A stretch of DNA of 64,000 nt, taken from Aphis gossypii. Taxonomy: Eukaryota; Arthropoda; Insecta; Hemiptera; Aphididae. Below the pieces are notes generated by a model. The model worked only from the letters and a program-made list of their open reading frames with translations. It did not search any database and had not been told where the DNA came from. The DNA lies in the NCBI RefSeq assembly GCF_020184175.1, contig NC_065533.1, forward strand, positions 64,084,351-64,148,350. The letters are read 5' to 3'. Shown piece by piece: positions 47,155-58,483 of this stretch (the first letter of the stretch is position 1; every line of letters begins with the position of its first letter). The position numbers and the translations under genes were made by a program.

Positions 47155-47330
47155 TCAACTGTCGGCGAATCGGGAAAATTAAAACTTTATTAATAATTTG
47201 TCGGCGAACCGAGACGTCGGCAAACTAGACTGTCGACGAAAAGGGAATATTTTAAAAATATTTTAAAACTGGTATATTTGTCGGCAAACTGAGTTGTCGG
47301 TGAATTGGAATTCGGCAAAGTGGGTATAAA
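47155..47330. repeat. MULE right subterminal motif array
   Basis: Six or more copies of GTCGGCGAAYCGGGA-like units in the opposite orientation to the left array, ending at CGGCAAAGTGGG(TATAAACCG). Confidence 0.75.
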
Positions 47331-49377
47331 CCGTATAGGTACATTAGTTTATATCGATTCCCGTGATCGGTAAACGTTGTTAGGTATAAGATACCTATTC
47401 GCAAAAATATTTTGAAATTTTACGTATAATATGATATATTTTATTATACAGAGAAAATACTAACTAAGTTGTGAATGTTGAAAACACGGGTTGTGCGTAT
47501 AATATAAAATAATAATTAAAAATTAATATATACTTACCTTGCTCCTATTATTCCGTTTACATTTGTGTGTACAGACTTTTATTTGATTTATTACTCTCAC
47601 CTATCGGCTATCACCAATCACCATAGATATATATGTCCATATCGGATATTCACCACCAATGAGTTTATACGTAAATAATAATAAACATACGAACTAAAAA
47701 ACTTTTAACTAAATAAATCGCAATTCTTAAATTATCGGTATTAAAATCAAACTGACGTTTAAAACAATCACAAATATAGTATAAAAAATACGTTACATTT
47801 AACAATACTGTTTTATGATTTATTGTTGAGATGATAAATATAGTTCTAGATTCAACAAATATATATATATAATATAATAAACGTATACCATTAATTCAAT
47901 ATTTTTATTATCATTGAATTTATAATGTATTGTTAATTTAACATGTCGTATACGCCGATTACTCGGACGTATACCAAAATAAAGTTAAACACAAAATAAC
48001 GCAAAATACTTTATTTAAGTTTGAACACGACGTCCGGTGGTGATCGAGTCACACGATCACCACCACTGACTACCTTTGCTGTCTTAGCCATCTCACTTAT
48101 ATATTACACTTACAATCGAATTACTATCGATTGTTCTACATTTTTCTATTACTACGTTAAATTTACAATTATAGATACTATGATTATTGTGTAATTGTTA
48201 TTTTAACCCGATTAGTAAATTATTAAACAAATTTATTTACATTTCTTATTATTATATCTTGCTTACTATGCTAACTGTAATATAAAGTTTACTGGCACCG
48301 AATTGCACAATTGTTATTTTAACCTATTTCTGTGAATAATTAACTACTATTGCTTAACTTATTGAATTTTACTGTTTTACTTATTACCTATAGTTTTTCT
48401 TAACTTATTTCTTACGTACTAACATCTCTTATAAAATATTCATACATATAATACAACAAACAAAACAACAACAATACAATTTGACAATATGTTTATTAAT
48501 TGAATAATATTTTTGTCATATTGATAAAATAATGTCATTCCAATAAATGTTAGATTTGTTAATTTTCTACAAATCTATTTTGTGAATATAATTAATAGTA
48601 TTTTTTTCAGTGTAGTTTTAAAACTATATTTGTTATTTTGACAAATATCATTATTCAATATAATAATAATTTTATTAAGATGATAAAAAGTTTTTATTAA
48701 TCGATTACTGGTTTGTTAAGGAATAATAAAAAAAAATGTTGATCGTATAAACTATTTATTATTTTTATAAAATATTTTTTATTATCATAATAAAAATCTT
48801 TATTATAATAATACAATTGATGAACGGGCCAATGATAGTCCGCGACGCCCGGTCACCAAAATAATCTGCACGTTCCACTCACACACCGACCTATAGTTCG
48901 CGACATGAAAAGTGGCCGATGACCGTTGCGAACCTAACGGCCGTTTCAACCTAGTGGTTCGCAATGTAATTAAATTAATTGCCGCTTTTTTTTTTAAATT
49001 AACCATTTAAACACGTATTTTTTTTTTTTTATAATTAACAAAATAACTCCAAAACCATTGTTCTATTCTGTGCCAAAACTCCTATACAAATGATTTTATG
49101 TTTCAATTTCAAAAGTATTAACAAAGACGTTACAAACCATAACCATTATTAATTATTATTTTATTATTATGTTATTTATTATCTATTTATTATTACTTTT
49201 TTTTTACACCATTATGATTTTTAGACAGAAATCAGGACCAAAAGTGTTTAATATAATTTACTGTAAAATAATTTATAAATCAATTTTTTTATTTAAACCA
49301 AACATAATAAACAAAAATTTAAAAAAAAATTACAAGTACAAAAAATTGTATATTTAATATTATTTAAGACACATAAC
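47331..49377. other. AT-rich DNA, no gene recognised
   Basis: A perfect 11-bp stem with a 7-base loop (GGTGGTGATCG/CGATCACCACC) lies at 48036-48064 within a locally GC-rich patch that might be part of an old LTR. A minus-strand frame at 48803-49006 and a plus-strand frame at 49169-49357 show no family resemblance. Confidence 0.4.
48036..48064. other. Perfect 11-bp hairpin
   Basis: Arms GGTGGTGATCG and CGATCACCACC flank the loop AGTCACA. Function unknown. Confidence 0.6.
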
Positions 49378-50640
49378 TTATCCGTTTGTTTCTCCGTCAA
49401 TATCTTCTTCATCACTCCAGTCGCTGTCATCTGGTAATATTGTCATAATTATTCGTTCCATCATGGTGTCCCTCATTATTTCTTTTTTGTTGTCCTCGTC
49501 CTGAATTTGTTCTGCATGACGAACGCATTTCTTCCAGTCGTCTATTGTGACTGCATCTAATGCTTCGTGCGTTAACCGCTCAATATCAACCATTTTGAAA
49601 GTATTATTTAATTTCGCTACTTGGGCCCTTAACTTGAGCCCAAATTAGCTCAATTGGGTTATACTTACAATGGTATGGTGACAGACGGATTACCTCATGA
49701 CCCATTTCCATTGCAATGTAATCCAACTCGTAAATTTTTTCACGTGGCAATAGATTTTTAACTTTTTGCCGAAGATCAGGTAATGTTTCCAATGGATGGA
49801 ACTCGACATTATTTTCATTTAACCATTGTTGTACTTCGACTTTTTTCCAATTACTTTTGGGATATTCATATTTGAGGATTGAATGGTAAGGTGCGTTATC
49901 CATGACTATTATTGATGGCTCTTCTAGATTTTTTAATAGTTGAATAAACCACTCTTTAAATACTTCACCATTCATCTGATTATGATAATCCGTCGTATTT
50001 CCGCTATTGCTTCGAAATACCAATTTTGACCCTTCTATAAACCTGTAGCGAGCACATCCTGCGTGGCATACAATAAGTCGGCCTCCTTTACCCGTCAGCA
50101 CCTTCAGACCACTTAAATTATTTTCATCTGGCCAAATAAGGCTGCGTGAGTGGTTTTGGTTTACCCACGTTTCGTCGAGATAAACCACTGGCCGATCATC
50201 TTTATTTTCTCGCAGCGTACTCATTTGTCGTAAAAATTTATACCGAAGTGCGACGATATCATTTCTCTCCATTAAAAACAAACGTCCATCATTACATTTT
50301 TCGTATGTAAATTTTAAATTGTTTAGGAGCCTTTGCAATGATCGAACGCACCCAGTGTAATTTGTTTTTTTTTTATGGCATTTTATATCAATTGAGACGT
50401 TGGGTACTCACCTCGATCGTAAAACTCGTGGATAGTTCTTCTTACAACATCGGCATCGAAATCATCCAGCTCCGAAACAGTTTTCGCGCGTTTATACCCT
50501 TTACGTGAAGAAACAAACGTAGGATCCGCAAATGGTGTTTATGGATTAACACTATTTTTTCCTTCAGCACAAATCCGTCGTACAGTACGATAACCCACAC
50601 CACAAGCTTCGGTAGTAATAACTTAGGCATTATTAAAAAA
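49378..50640 (-). pseudogene. DDE_3 (Tc1/mariner-IS630-type) transposase, left copy
   Basis: The main frame, 50338-49604, has VVYLDETWVNQNHS and SIIVMDNAPYHS for the two Asp and CKYNPIELIWAQVK for the Glu. The C-terminal end (MVDIERLTHEALDAVTIDDW) is in another frame at 49593-49378, so a frameshift lies near 49600-49610. Upstream, 50640-50412 codes helix-turn-helix sequence (CGVGYRTVRRICAEGKNS) with in-frame stops and ends at a GTGAGT donor. It is decayed but retains a full C-terminus, unlike the mirror copy. Confidence 0.8.
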
Positions 50641-50896
50641 ATCAGCAGTTAAATCTGGCTTATTCGATAATTGTTTTAAAAACAAATACACACTATAAAT
50701 AATTTTTTTACTAATATATATATAAATATATGTTATATATTTTATACTATATACGTTTGACTTAGTTGCCCGACAAGTTTTTATAAATCTTGAATTAACT
50801 AAATTATTATTTTTAAATATATTATGGTACAGAAGTAAACAGTACCTATGTAACATTTTAAAAAATATGAGTTAATTGATTTTAGTTATTTCAAAC

Positions 50897-51085
50897 CTGC
50901 ACAAAATGGAACCAGCAGGACAATATTGTTGCTTCAGGATAGGTCTGTTGAAACGCGTTATGAAGTCTAGTTTCAAAGTCTATCATTACTGATGTGGGCC
51001 TTACATTTGGGAATTTTGTTTTAAATTGCACAAGGTATGCAAACTCAGTTTTAGTTTCCATCAATATAAAACAAATTGGGATGGA
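50897..51085 (-). pseudogene. MULE transposase exon fragment, left copy
   Basis: A splice-bounded segment codes ETKTEFAYLVQFKTKFPNVR, then TSVMIDFETRLHNAF and SCWFHFVQ, matching the second catalytic Asp and C-x2-H region of MULE transposases. It is a different gene from the 44-47 kb MULE (different residues). The rest of the gene is not present nearby. Confidence 0.65.
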
Positions 51086-51317
51086 CTAAAGTAAAACAAC
51101 CAGATCAATTAAATTAGTATCTATTTTTCATACCCCTAGGTGATGAGGATTGTCCAGAAAAAAATAATAGAAGTGCTCAAACAGGGATTTTGATAATTTA
51201 CGGTAGAAATAATTGTTTATAAATGGTTGCTAAGGTATTGGTTGTATATATAAAAAAAAAAAAAATAATAGATACAACATACAAAAATACATACAATCCT
51301 CAATTTTTCCTTTTAAT

Positions 51318-51500
51318 CAGCCCCTTTGCGTTTTATTGGCATTGCTCACCGTACAAAACATACATTATGTACAATTGTCAACGTTACTACACTTGATGCA
51401 TAAACAATATGTATGGCAACGAAAACTGTGACACGAGAATTTTATATATTTGATGTTTTGTACAGTGAGCAATGCCAAGAAAAAGCAATGGGGCTGATTT
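51318..51500. repeat. Fold-back around the Helitron ORF start
   Basis: 51318-51360 and 51454-51497 are inverted copies (CAGCCCC, then TTGGCATTGCTCAC and GTACAAAACA). Between them lies a Helitron-type 5' tip on the minus strand (TCAAATATATAAAATTCTCG starting at 51453). The same arrangement recurs mirrored near 56450-56640. Confidence 0.6.
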
Positions 51501-51954
51501 GAGCCGCAGTACAAGTAAAGCTCGAAACTTGCGAAATAATAGATCCGAAAGAACAGAAGAACAAATCCAGCAACAAAATACTGATGCACGTGTCAGAATG
51601 GCGCAGTTGCATCAAGAAGAGCCAGAAGATACACGAGCTGAACGCAATGAAGTCAGAAGATTAGAACTACGACAATCACGCCGCTTCACAGTCAAAAGAC
51701 GAAGAACAAATGACCAACAACGACAACAGGTACATCGAGCATTTATATCTGATTCATTCCCGCGTCTAGCATTCCAGTATGAGCCCGATATTGAATATTA
51801 TGCTCATTCAAAAGTGGTAATTGGTGCTATGGACAAGGAATGTCCGCATTGTCATGCTCTGAAATTCAAAAATGAGCCGGCTGGGATGTGTTGCGCGTCA
51901 GGAAAAGTGCAACTACCTGAAATTGAAACACCACCTGAACCATTGAACCATTGA
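51472..51954 (+). pseudogene. Helitron replicase N-terminal frame, left copy
   Basis: Met at 51472 opens a basic, coiled-coil-like N-terminus (MPRKSNGADLSRSTSKARNL), then CPHCHALKFKNEPAGMCCAS, the Cys-rich segment preceding Rep in animal Helitrons. The frame ends at a short CCATTGAACCATTGA duplication; homologous sequence continues to the next frame at 52032 through a stop. It is broken in the same way in the mirror copy. Confidence 0.8.
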
Positions 51955-52031
51955 TCGGCTTACTCATCGGCACGGATCCAGATTCTAACGAGTTCCTGAA
52001 GTCAATTCGAAGATTCAATTCATGATTTCAA

Positions 52032-52688
52032 ATGACATCGTTCGGAGCAACAGAAATAGTTCGAAATAATAATGCAAATGGTCAACAATTCAATTCTACA
52101 TTCCAAATCAGAGGCCAAGTTTATTATAAAATGGGCTCACTACTGCCAATGCCAAACGAACCACATAAATTCTTACAAATATACTTTATGGGCGGCGATG
52201 ATTCCGGAAGCGCACTTGCCAATCGCGTGAATGCACGTTGTTATTATAATAACCTTGATTCACTTTATGCCAGGCGCATCGTCGGCGAGCTAGATGTTCT
52301 TTTGAACGAGCACAACGAGTTGTTGAAAATATTCAAATCACATATGCACCAATTACAAAGCGATAATCACGCTATCGTCATTAATCCTGATAAAACACCA
52401 GCTGGAGAGCATTTTCGTAGATACAATGCACCCGTTGTTGATGATGTTGCTGGAATCATGGTTGGCGATTGTACAGCTGCACGAGAAATTGTGATTCGTA
52501 GAAGAAATAATAACTTTCAGTTCATTGCTGACACACATCGTTCATATGACGCTCTCCAATATCCGCTAATATTCTGGAAGGGACAAGACGGATATTGCAT
52601 AAACATAAAACAACGAGATCCCGTATCAGGTACTTCATTGATTATTAATTTGATCATTAATCATTTAACAAAACAATTCAATTATTGA
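52032..52688 (+). pseudogene. Helitron replicase frame 2 (helitron-like N domain), left copy
   Basis: 218 codons: MTSFGATEIVRNNNANGQQF, YYKMGSLLPMPNEPHKFLQI, and AGIMVGDCTAAREIVIRRR with THRSYDALQYPLIFWKGQDG. These are standard Helitron Rep-protein landmarks upstream of the HUH nuclease. The frame closes about 90 bases before the next block. It is identical in sequence to the mirror copy at 55279-55935. Confidence 0.85.
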
Positions 52689-52783
52689 ACGAAATAAATT
52701 TAAATAAATTTTTATGAACAAATATTACAGGAGTTGAAACAAACAAGAACGTTAGCTCAAAGGATTATTATGCGTACCGATTA

Positions 52784-53647
52784 ATGATTAGACGTGGCCT
52801 GGACAACGTAATTTTACGATGTCGTGAGCTTTGTCAACAATTCATGGTCGACATGTACGCGAAGATTGAGAGCGAACGACTACTATACTTACGATATAAT
52901 CAACAAAAGCTGCGCGAGGAAGAGTACATTCATTTGCGAGACGCTATCAACAACAACGCCTACGTCGCCGAAATTGGTAACCATGTCATTTTACCACCAT
53001 CGTACGTAGGCAGTTCACGTCATTTGCAAGAATATATACAGGATGCTCTGACTTACGTGCGCGAATATGGACGACCATGTTTATTTTTCACGTTCACATG
53101 TAATCCAAAATGGTCAGAGATTACATCTTTGCTACTGCCTGGCCAAAATGCAATACATCGCCATGACATTTCAGCACGTGTGTTCAGACAAAAGTTGAAG
53201 TCTTTAATAAGTTTCATTACTAAATCACATGTATTTGGTCCCACACGTTGCTGGATGTATTCGGTTGAGTGGCAAAAGCGAGGATTACCTCATGCACACA
53301 TTTTGGTTTGGTTCATCGACAAAATCCGTCCTGAAGAAATTGATAGTATCATTTCTACGGAAATTCCAGATCCATCCACCGACCAACTGCTGTTTGGTAT
53401 TGTTACAACAAACATGATTCATGATCCATGTGGTACTCTTAATAGTTCATCGCCTTGCATGGCTGATGGAAAATGTACTAAAAATTTCCCTAAAGATTTT
53501 ACCAATGATACGGTCACAAATGTCGACGGATACCCAAATATCGTCGAAGAAATCCTGAAAATGGCGGACAGTCATTTATTAAAAATATCATCAACACAGA
53601 CATTGATATTGACAATCGTTGGGTGGTGCCATATTCGCCTCTGCTGA
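52784..53647 (+). pseudogene. Helitron HUH endonuclease (Rep) block
   Basis: Residues include GSSRHLQEYIQDALTYVREY, CLFFTFTCNPKWSEI and the HUH motif in KRGLPHAHILVWF. DPCGTLNSSSPCMADGKCTK follows. The catalytic tyrosines (IKYICKYVHKGND) lie just downstream in the next frame, after an in-frame stop near 53655. This block exists only once, in the palindrome spacer. Normally it nicks DNA for rolling-circle-type transposition. Confidence 0.85.
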
Positions 53648-53691
53648 GCAAGACATAAAATGCTCATATTAATGTTGAGTTCTGCAGTTCT

Positions 53692-54633
53692 GTGAAGAGC
53701 ATCAAATACATTTGCAAGTATGTCCATAAAGGCAATGATATGGCGGTGTTTAGAGTGGAAAATATTAATGCGAATGCTCCTCCAGTGAATAAAAACGATG
53801 AAATAACGCTCTACCAAATTGGTCGGTACATCAGCTCCAATGAAGCTGCTTGGCGTATCTTTGGTTTTCCAATTCATGAACGGGATCCAGCAGTTGTTAA
53901 GTTAGCCATCCATCTTGAAACCGGTCAGCGTGTATTTTTCACGAACGAGACAGCGATTGATCGTGCAATAAATCCCCTTAAAACTACACTCACTGCATTT
54001 TTTGAATTGTGTAATCGTGCGGATGATTTTGGAGCATTTGCACGAACATTACTCTATTCACATACTCTATTTACAAATATAAATCTGAAGATACAGATGT
54101 TGTTGCCAGAGAACTTGGTATCATATAAATCTATTGATACGGTTTGCGACGACAGCGAAGCAGTTAACTTTCCCACAGAGTTTTTGAACTCATTGGATTT
54201 GCCAGGCATGCCACCGCATGATTTACAATTAAAGGTTGGATCTCCCATGATCATGCTTCGTAATTTGAACCCGCCCCGGTTGTGCAACGGTACGCGATTA
54301 GTCATTCAAAAATTAATGAAAAACGTGATCAAAGCCAGGATTTTAAATGGCAAGTTCAGAGGTGAAAATATACTCATACCACGGATTCCTATTATACCTA
54401 CTGATGTGCCAATTCAATTCAAACGTATTCAGTTTCCGATTAGATTGGCATTTGCAATGACTATCAACAAATCCCAAGGTCAAACGATGTCTGTTTGTGG
54501 ATTAGATTTGAGAACACCATGTTTTTCACACGAACAATTATACGTGGCATGCTCTCGAGTGGGTAAACCATCCAGTTTGTTTGTGTTAGCTAATGATGGA
54601 CTAACAAAAAATATTGTTCACGATATAGCATAA
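53692..54633 (+). pseudogene. Helitron Rep tyrosines fused to helicase C-terminus; motor domain deleted
   Basis: The frame starts with the Rep Tyr region (SIKYICKYVHKGNDMAVF), passes through INSSNEAAWRI-like sequence, then jumps to the helicase end: NFPTEFLNSLDLPGMPPHDL, MLRNLNPPRLCNGTRLVI, AMTINKSQGQTMSVCGLDL and LYVACSRVGKPSSLFVL. The Walker A/B part of the Pif1-like helicase that should lie between is absent, so this is an internal deletion joined in frame. It cannot supply helicase activity. Confidence 0.82.
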
Positions 54634-54681
54634 AGAGATTGATATTGTTTAATAGTGTTACTGTCGTAATTGTTTAATTAA

Positions 54682-54975
54682 TCTAATATATAAAATTCTC
54701 GTGTCACAGTTTTCGTTGCCAGACTCCTCCGAAATGGCTTGTCGATTTTGATGAAATTTTTTGGGCATATTCAGTAGGTATGAGAATCGGCTAACATCTA
54801 TTTTTCATACCCCTAAGTGATAAGGGTGGTCCAGAAAAAAATAATAGGAGTGCTCAAACAGGGATATTGATAATTTACGGTAGAAATAATTGTTTATAAA
54901 TGGTTGCTAAGGTATTGATTATATATAAATAAAAAAAAAAAATAATAGATACAACATACAAAAATACATAATTAA
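54682..54975 (+). other. Helitron 5' terminal segment, plus orientation
   Basis: It starts TCTAATATATAAAATTCTCG after an A, followed by GTGTCACAGTTTTCGTTGCC and the same 5' leader found mirrored at 58484-58652 and 56650-56855. It directly abuts the end of the left replicase and truncates the expected 3' hairpin end. Confidence 0.65.
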
Positions 54976-54983
54976 GTTATAAA

Positions 54984-55172
54984 TTAAATTAAATTATATT
55001 TCAAATTACGAAGCATGATAATTGGAAATCCAACCTTTAATTGAAAATTATGCGGTGGCATGCCTGGCAAGTCCAGCGAGTTCAAAAACACTGTGGGAAA
55101 GTTTACTGCTTCGCTGTCGTCGCAAACCGTATCAATAGATTTATATGATACCAAGATCTCTGGCAACAACAT
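54984..55172 (-). pseudogene. Helitron helicase fragment, right copy
   Basis: SYKSIDTVCDDSEAVNFPTV and PGMPPHNFQLKVGFPIIMLR correspond to 54110-54270 with about 10% change, clearly more diverged than the arm sequences. It marks where the right Helitron copy was shortened by a different deletion. Confidence 0.75.
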
Positions 55173-55278
55173 CTGTATCTTCAGATTTATATTGTCAATG
55201 TCTACATTTTCATTTTTTTCACGATTTTTTCAACTCCTGTAATATTTGTTCATAAAAATTTATTTAAATTTATTTCGT

Positions 55279-55935
55279 TCAATAATTGAATTGTTTTGTT
55301 AAATGATTAATGATCAAATTAATAATCAATGAAGTACCTGATACGGGATCTCGTTGTTTTATGTTTATGCAATATCCGTCTTGTCCCTTCCAGAATATTA
55401 GCGGATATTGGAGAGCGTCATATGAACGATGTGTGTCAGCAATGAACTGAAAGTTATTATTTCTTCTACGAATCACAATTTCTCGTGCAGCTGTACAATC
55501 GCCAACCATGATTCCAGCAACATCATCAACAACGGGTGCATTGTATCTACGAAAATGCTCTCCAGCTGGTGTTTTATCAGGATTAATGACGATAGCGTGA
55601 TTATCGCTTTGTAATTGGTGCATATGTGATTTGAATATTTTCAACAACTCGTTGTGCTCGTTCAAAAGAACATCTAGCTCGCCGACGATGCGCCTGGCAT
55701 AAAGTGAATCAAGGTTATTATAATAACAACGTGCATTCACGCGATTGGCAAGTGCGCTTCCGGAATCATCGCCGCCCATAAAGTATATTTGTAAGAATTT
55801 ATGTGGTTCGTTTGGCATTGGCAGTAGTGAGCCCATTTTATAATAAACTTGGCCTCTGATTTGGAATGTAGAATTGAATTGTTGACCATTTGCATTATTA
55901 TTTCGAACTATTTCTGTTGCTCCGAACGATGTCAT
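55279..55935 (-). pseudogene. Helitron replicase frame 2, right copy
   Basis: The 218-codon frame has the same protein sequence as 52032-52688. No HUH block follows it on this side. Confidence 0.85.
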
Positions 55936-56020
55936 TTGAAATCATGAATTGAATCTTCGAATTGACTTCAGGAACTCGTTAGAATCTGGATCCGTGCCGA
56001 TGAGTAAGCCGATCAATGGT

Positions 56021-56494
56021 TCAATGGTTCAGGTGGTGTTTCAATTTCAGGTAGTTGCACTTTTCCTGACGCGCAACACATCCCAGCCGGCTCATTTTGA
56101 ATTTCAGAGCATGACAATGCGGACATTCCTTGTCCATAGCACCAATTACCACTTTTGAATGAGCATAATATTCAATATCGGGCTCATACTGGAATGCTAG
56201 ACGCGGGAATGAATCAGATATAAATGCTCGATGTACCTGTTGTCGTTGTTGGTCATTTGTTCTTCGTCTTTTGACTGTGAAGCGGCGTGATTGTCGTAGT
56301 TCTAATCTTCTGACTTCATTGCGTTCAGCTCGTGTATCTTCTGGCTCTTCTTGATGCAACTGCGCCATTCTGACACGTGCATCAGTATTTTGTTGCTGGA
56401 TTTGTTCTTCTGTTCTTTCGGATCTATTATTTCGCAAGTTTCGAGCTTTACTTGTACTGCGGCTCAAATCAGCCCCATTGCTTTTTCTTGGCAT
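56021..56494 (-). pseudogene. Helitron replicase N-terminal frame, right copy
   Basis: Identical to the left copy until the CPHCHALKFK region, where loss of one A shifts the frame and changes the last 27 residues. This is one of the few differences acquired after the duplication. Confidence 0.8.
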
Positions 56495-56883
56495 TGCTCA
56501 CTGTACAAAACATCAAATATATAAAATTCTCGTGTCACAGTTTTCGTTGCCATACATATTGTTTATGCATCAAGTGTAGTAACGTTGACAATTGTACATA
56601 ATGTATGTTTTGTACGGTGAGCAATGCCAATAAAACGCAAAGGGGCTGATTAAAAGGAAAAATTGAGGATTGTATGTATTTTTGTATGTTGTATCTATTA
56701 TTTTTTTTTTTTTTTTATATATACAACCAATACCTTAGCAACCATTTATAAACAATTATTTCTACCGTAAATTATCAAAATCCCTGTTTGAGCACTTCTA
56801 TTATTTTTTTCTGGACAATCCTCATCACCTAGGGGTATGAAAAATAGATACTAATTTAATTGATCTTGGTTGTTTTACTTTAG

Positions 56884-57072
56884 TCCATCCCAATTTGTTT
56901 TATATTGATGGAAACTAAAACTGAGTTTGCATACCTTGTGCAATTTAAAACAAAATTCCCAAATGTAAGGCCCACATCAGTAATGATAGACTTTGAAACT
57001 AGACTTCATAACGCGTTTCAACAGACCTATCCTGAAGCAACAATATTGTCCTGCTGGTTCCATTTTGTGCAG
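56884..57072 (+). pseudogene. MULE transposase exon fragment, right copy
   Basis: Mirror of 50897-51085, bounded by TTTAG and a GT after GTGCAG. It codes the same peptide. Confidence 0.65.
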
Positions 57073-57337
57073 GTTTGAAATAACTAAAATCAATTAACTC
57101 ATATTTTTTAAAATGTTACATAGGTACTGTTTACTTCTGTACCATAATATATTTAAAAATAATAATTTAGTTAATTCAAGATTTATAAAAACTTGTCGGG
57201 CAACTAAGTCAAACGTATATAGTATAAAATATATAACATATATTTATATATATATTAGTAAAAAAATTATTTATAGTGTGTATTTGTTTTTAAAACAATA
57301 TCGAATAAGCCAGATTTAACTGCTGATTTTTTTAATA

Positions 57338-58483
57338 ATGCCTAAGTTATTACTACCGAAGCTTGTGGTGTGGGTTATCGTACTGTACGACGGATTTGTG
57401 CTGAAGGAAAAAATAGTGTTAATCCATAAACACCATTTGCGGATCCTACGTTTGTTTCTTCACGTAAAGGGTATAAACGCGCGAAAACTGTTTCGGAGCT
57501 GGATGATTTCGATGCCGATGTTGTAAGAAGAACTATCCACGAGTTTTACGATCGAGGTGAGTACCCAACGTCTCAATTGATATAAAATGCCATAAAAAAA
57601 AAACAAATTACACTGGGTGCGTTCGATCATTGCAAAGGCTCCTAAACAATTTAAAATTTACATACGAAAAATGTAATGATGGACGTTTGTTTTTAATGGA
57701 GAGAAATGATATCGTCGCACTTCGGTGTAAATTTTTACGACAAATGAGTACGCTGCGAGAAAATAAAGATGATCGGCCAGTGGTTTATCTCGACGAAACG
57801 TGGGTAAACCAAAACCACTCACGCAGCCTTATTTGGCCAGATGAAAATAATTTAAGTGGTCTGAAGGTGCTGACGGGTAAAGGAGGCCGACTTATTGTAT
57901 GCCACGCAGGATGTGCTCGCTACAGGTTTATAGAAGGGTCAAAATTGGTATTTCGAAGCAATAGCGGAAATACGACGGATTATCATAATCAGATGAATGG
58001 TGAAGTATTTAAAGAGTGGTTTATTCAACTATTAAAAAATCTAGAAGAGCCATCAATAATAGTCATGGATAACGCACCTTACCATTCAATCCTCAAATAT
58101 GAATATCCCAAAAGTAATTGGAAAAAAGTCGAAGTACAACAATGGTTAAATGAAAATAATGTCGAGTTCCATCCATTGGAAACATTACCTGATCTTCGGC
58201 AAAAAGTTAAAAATCTATTGCCACGTGAAAAAATTTACGAGTTGGATTACATTGCAATGGAAATGGGTCATGAGGTAATCCGTCTGTCACCATACCATTG
58301 TAAGTATAACCCAATTGAGCTAATTTGGGCTCAAGTTAAGGGCCCAAGTAGCGAAATTAAATAATACTTTCAAAATGGTTGATATTGAGCGGTTAACGCA
58401 CGAAGCATTAGATGCAGTCACAATAGACGACTGGAAGAAATGCGTTCGTCATGCAGAACAAATTCAGGACGAGGACAACAAAC
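57338..58483 (+). pseudogene. DDE_3 transposase, right copy, C-terminus lost
   Basis: The main frame 57630-58364 equals the left copy except one codon (Cys for Tyr at about 57727). Helix-turn-helix sequence with the same stops lies at 57338-57552 before a GTGAGT donor. The frameshift before the C-terminal segment is shared, and the coding sequence is cut at about 58483 where Helitron leader begins. Confidence 0.8.

Larger units (their letters stand above)
43941..47330 (-). mobile_element. Mutator-like element (MULE) with arrayed subterminal motifs
   Basis: Both ends carry multiple copies of a CCCARTTYGCCGAC motif (GTCGGCGAAYTGGG on the other strand), pointing inward in opposite directions. 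The outermost tips read CCGTGTATTCCCACGTCGCC and, reverse-complemented, CGGTTTATACCCACTTTGCC. A six-exon FLYWCH/MULE transposase lies between. No clear 8-10 bp TSD was found, so the borders are approximate. An interspersed repeat copy is inserted in an intron. Confidence 0.78.
49487..52735 (+). repeat. Left arm of a large inverted repeat
   Basis: It is the mirror image of 55226-58483; coordinates of mirrored points sum to about 107969-107970. Only a few differences were noticed over 3.25 kb: a Tyr/Cys codon in the transposase, single-base indels near 50670, 51110 and 51885. It contains the transposase, MULE exon and the first two Helitron replicase frames. Confidence 0.9.
55226..58483 (-). 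repeat. Right arm of the large inverted repeat
   Basis: Mirror of 49487-52735. The outer edge at 58483 joins a Helitron 5' leader on the minus strand; the inner edge at 55226 joins the helicase fragment. Confidence 0.9.

Noticed and set aside
50442..50630. 62-codon minus-strand frame and its mirror at 57338-57526
   Set aside because: The frame is offset from the helix-turn-helix coding frame of the DDE_3 transposase; homology is in the other frame.
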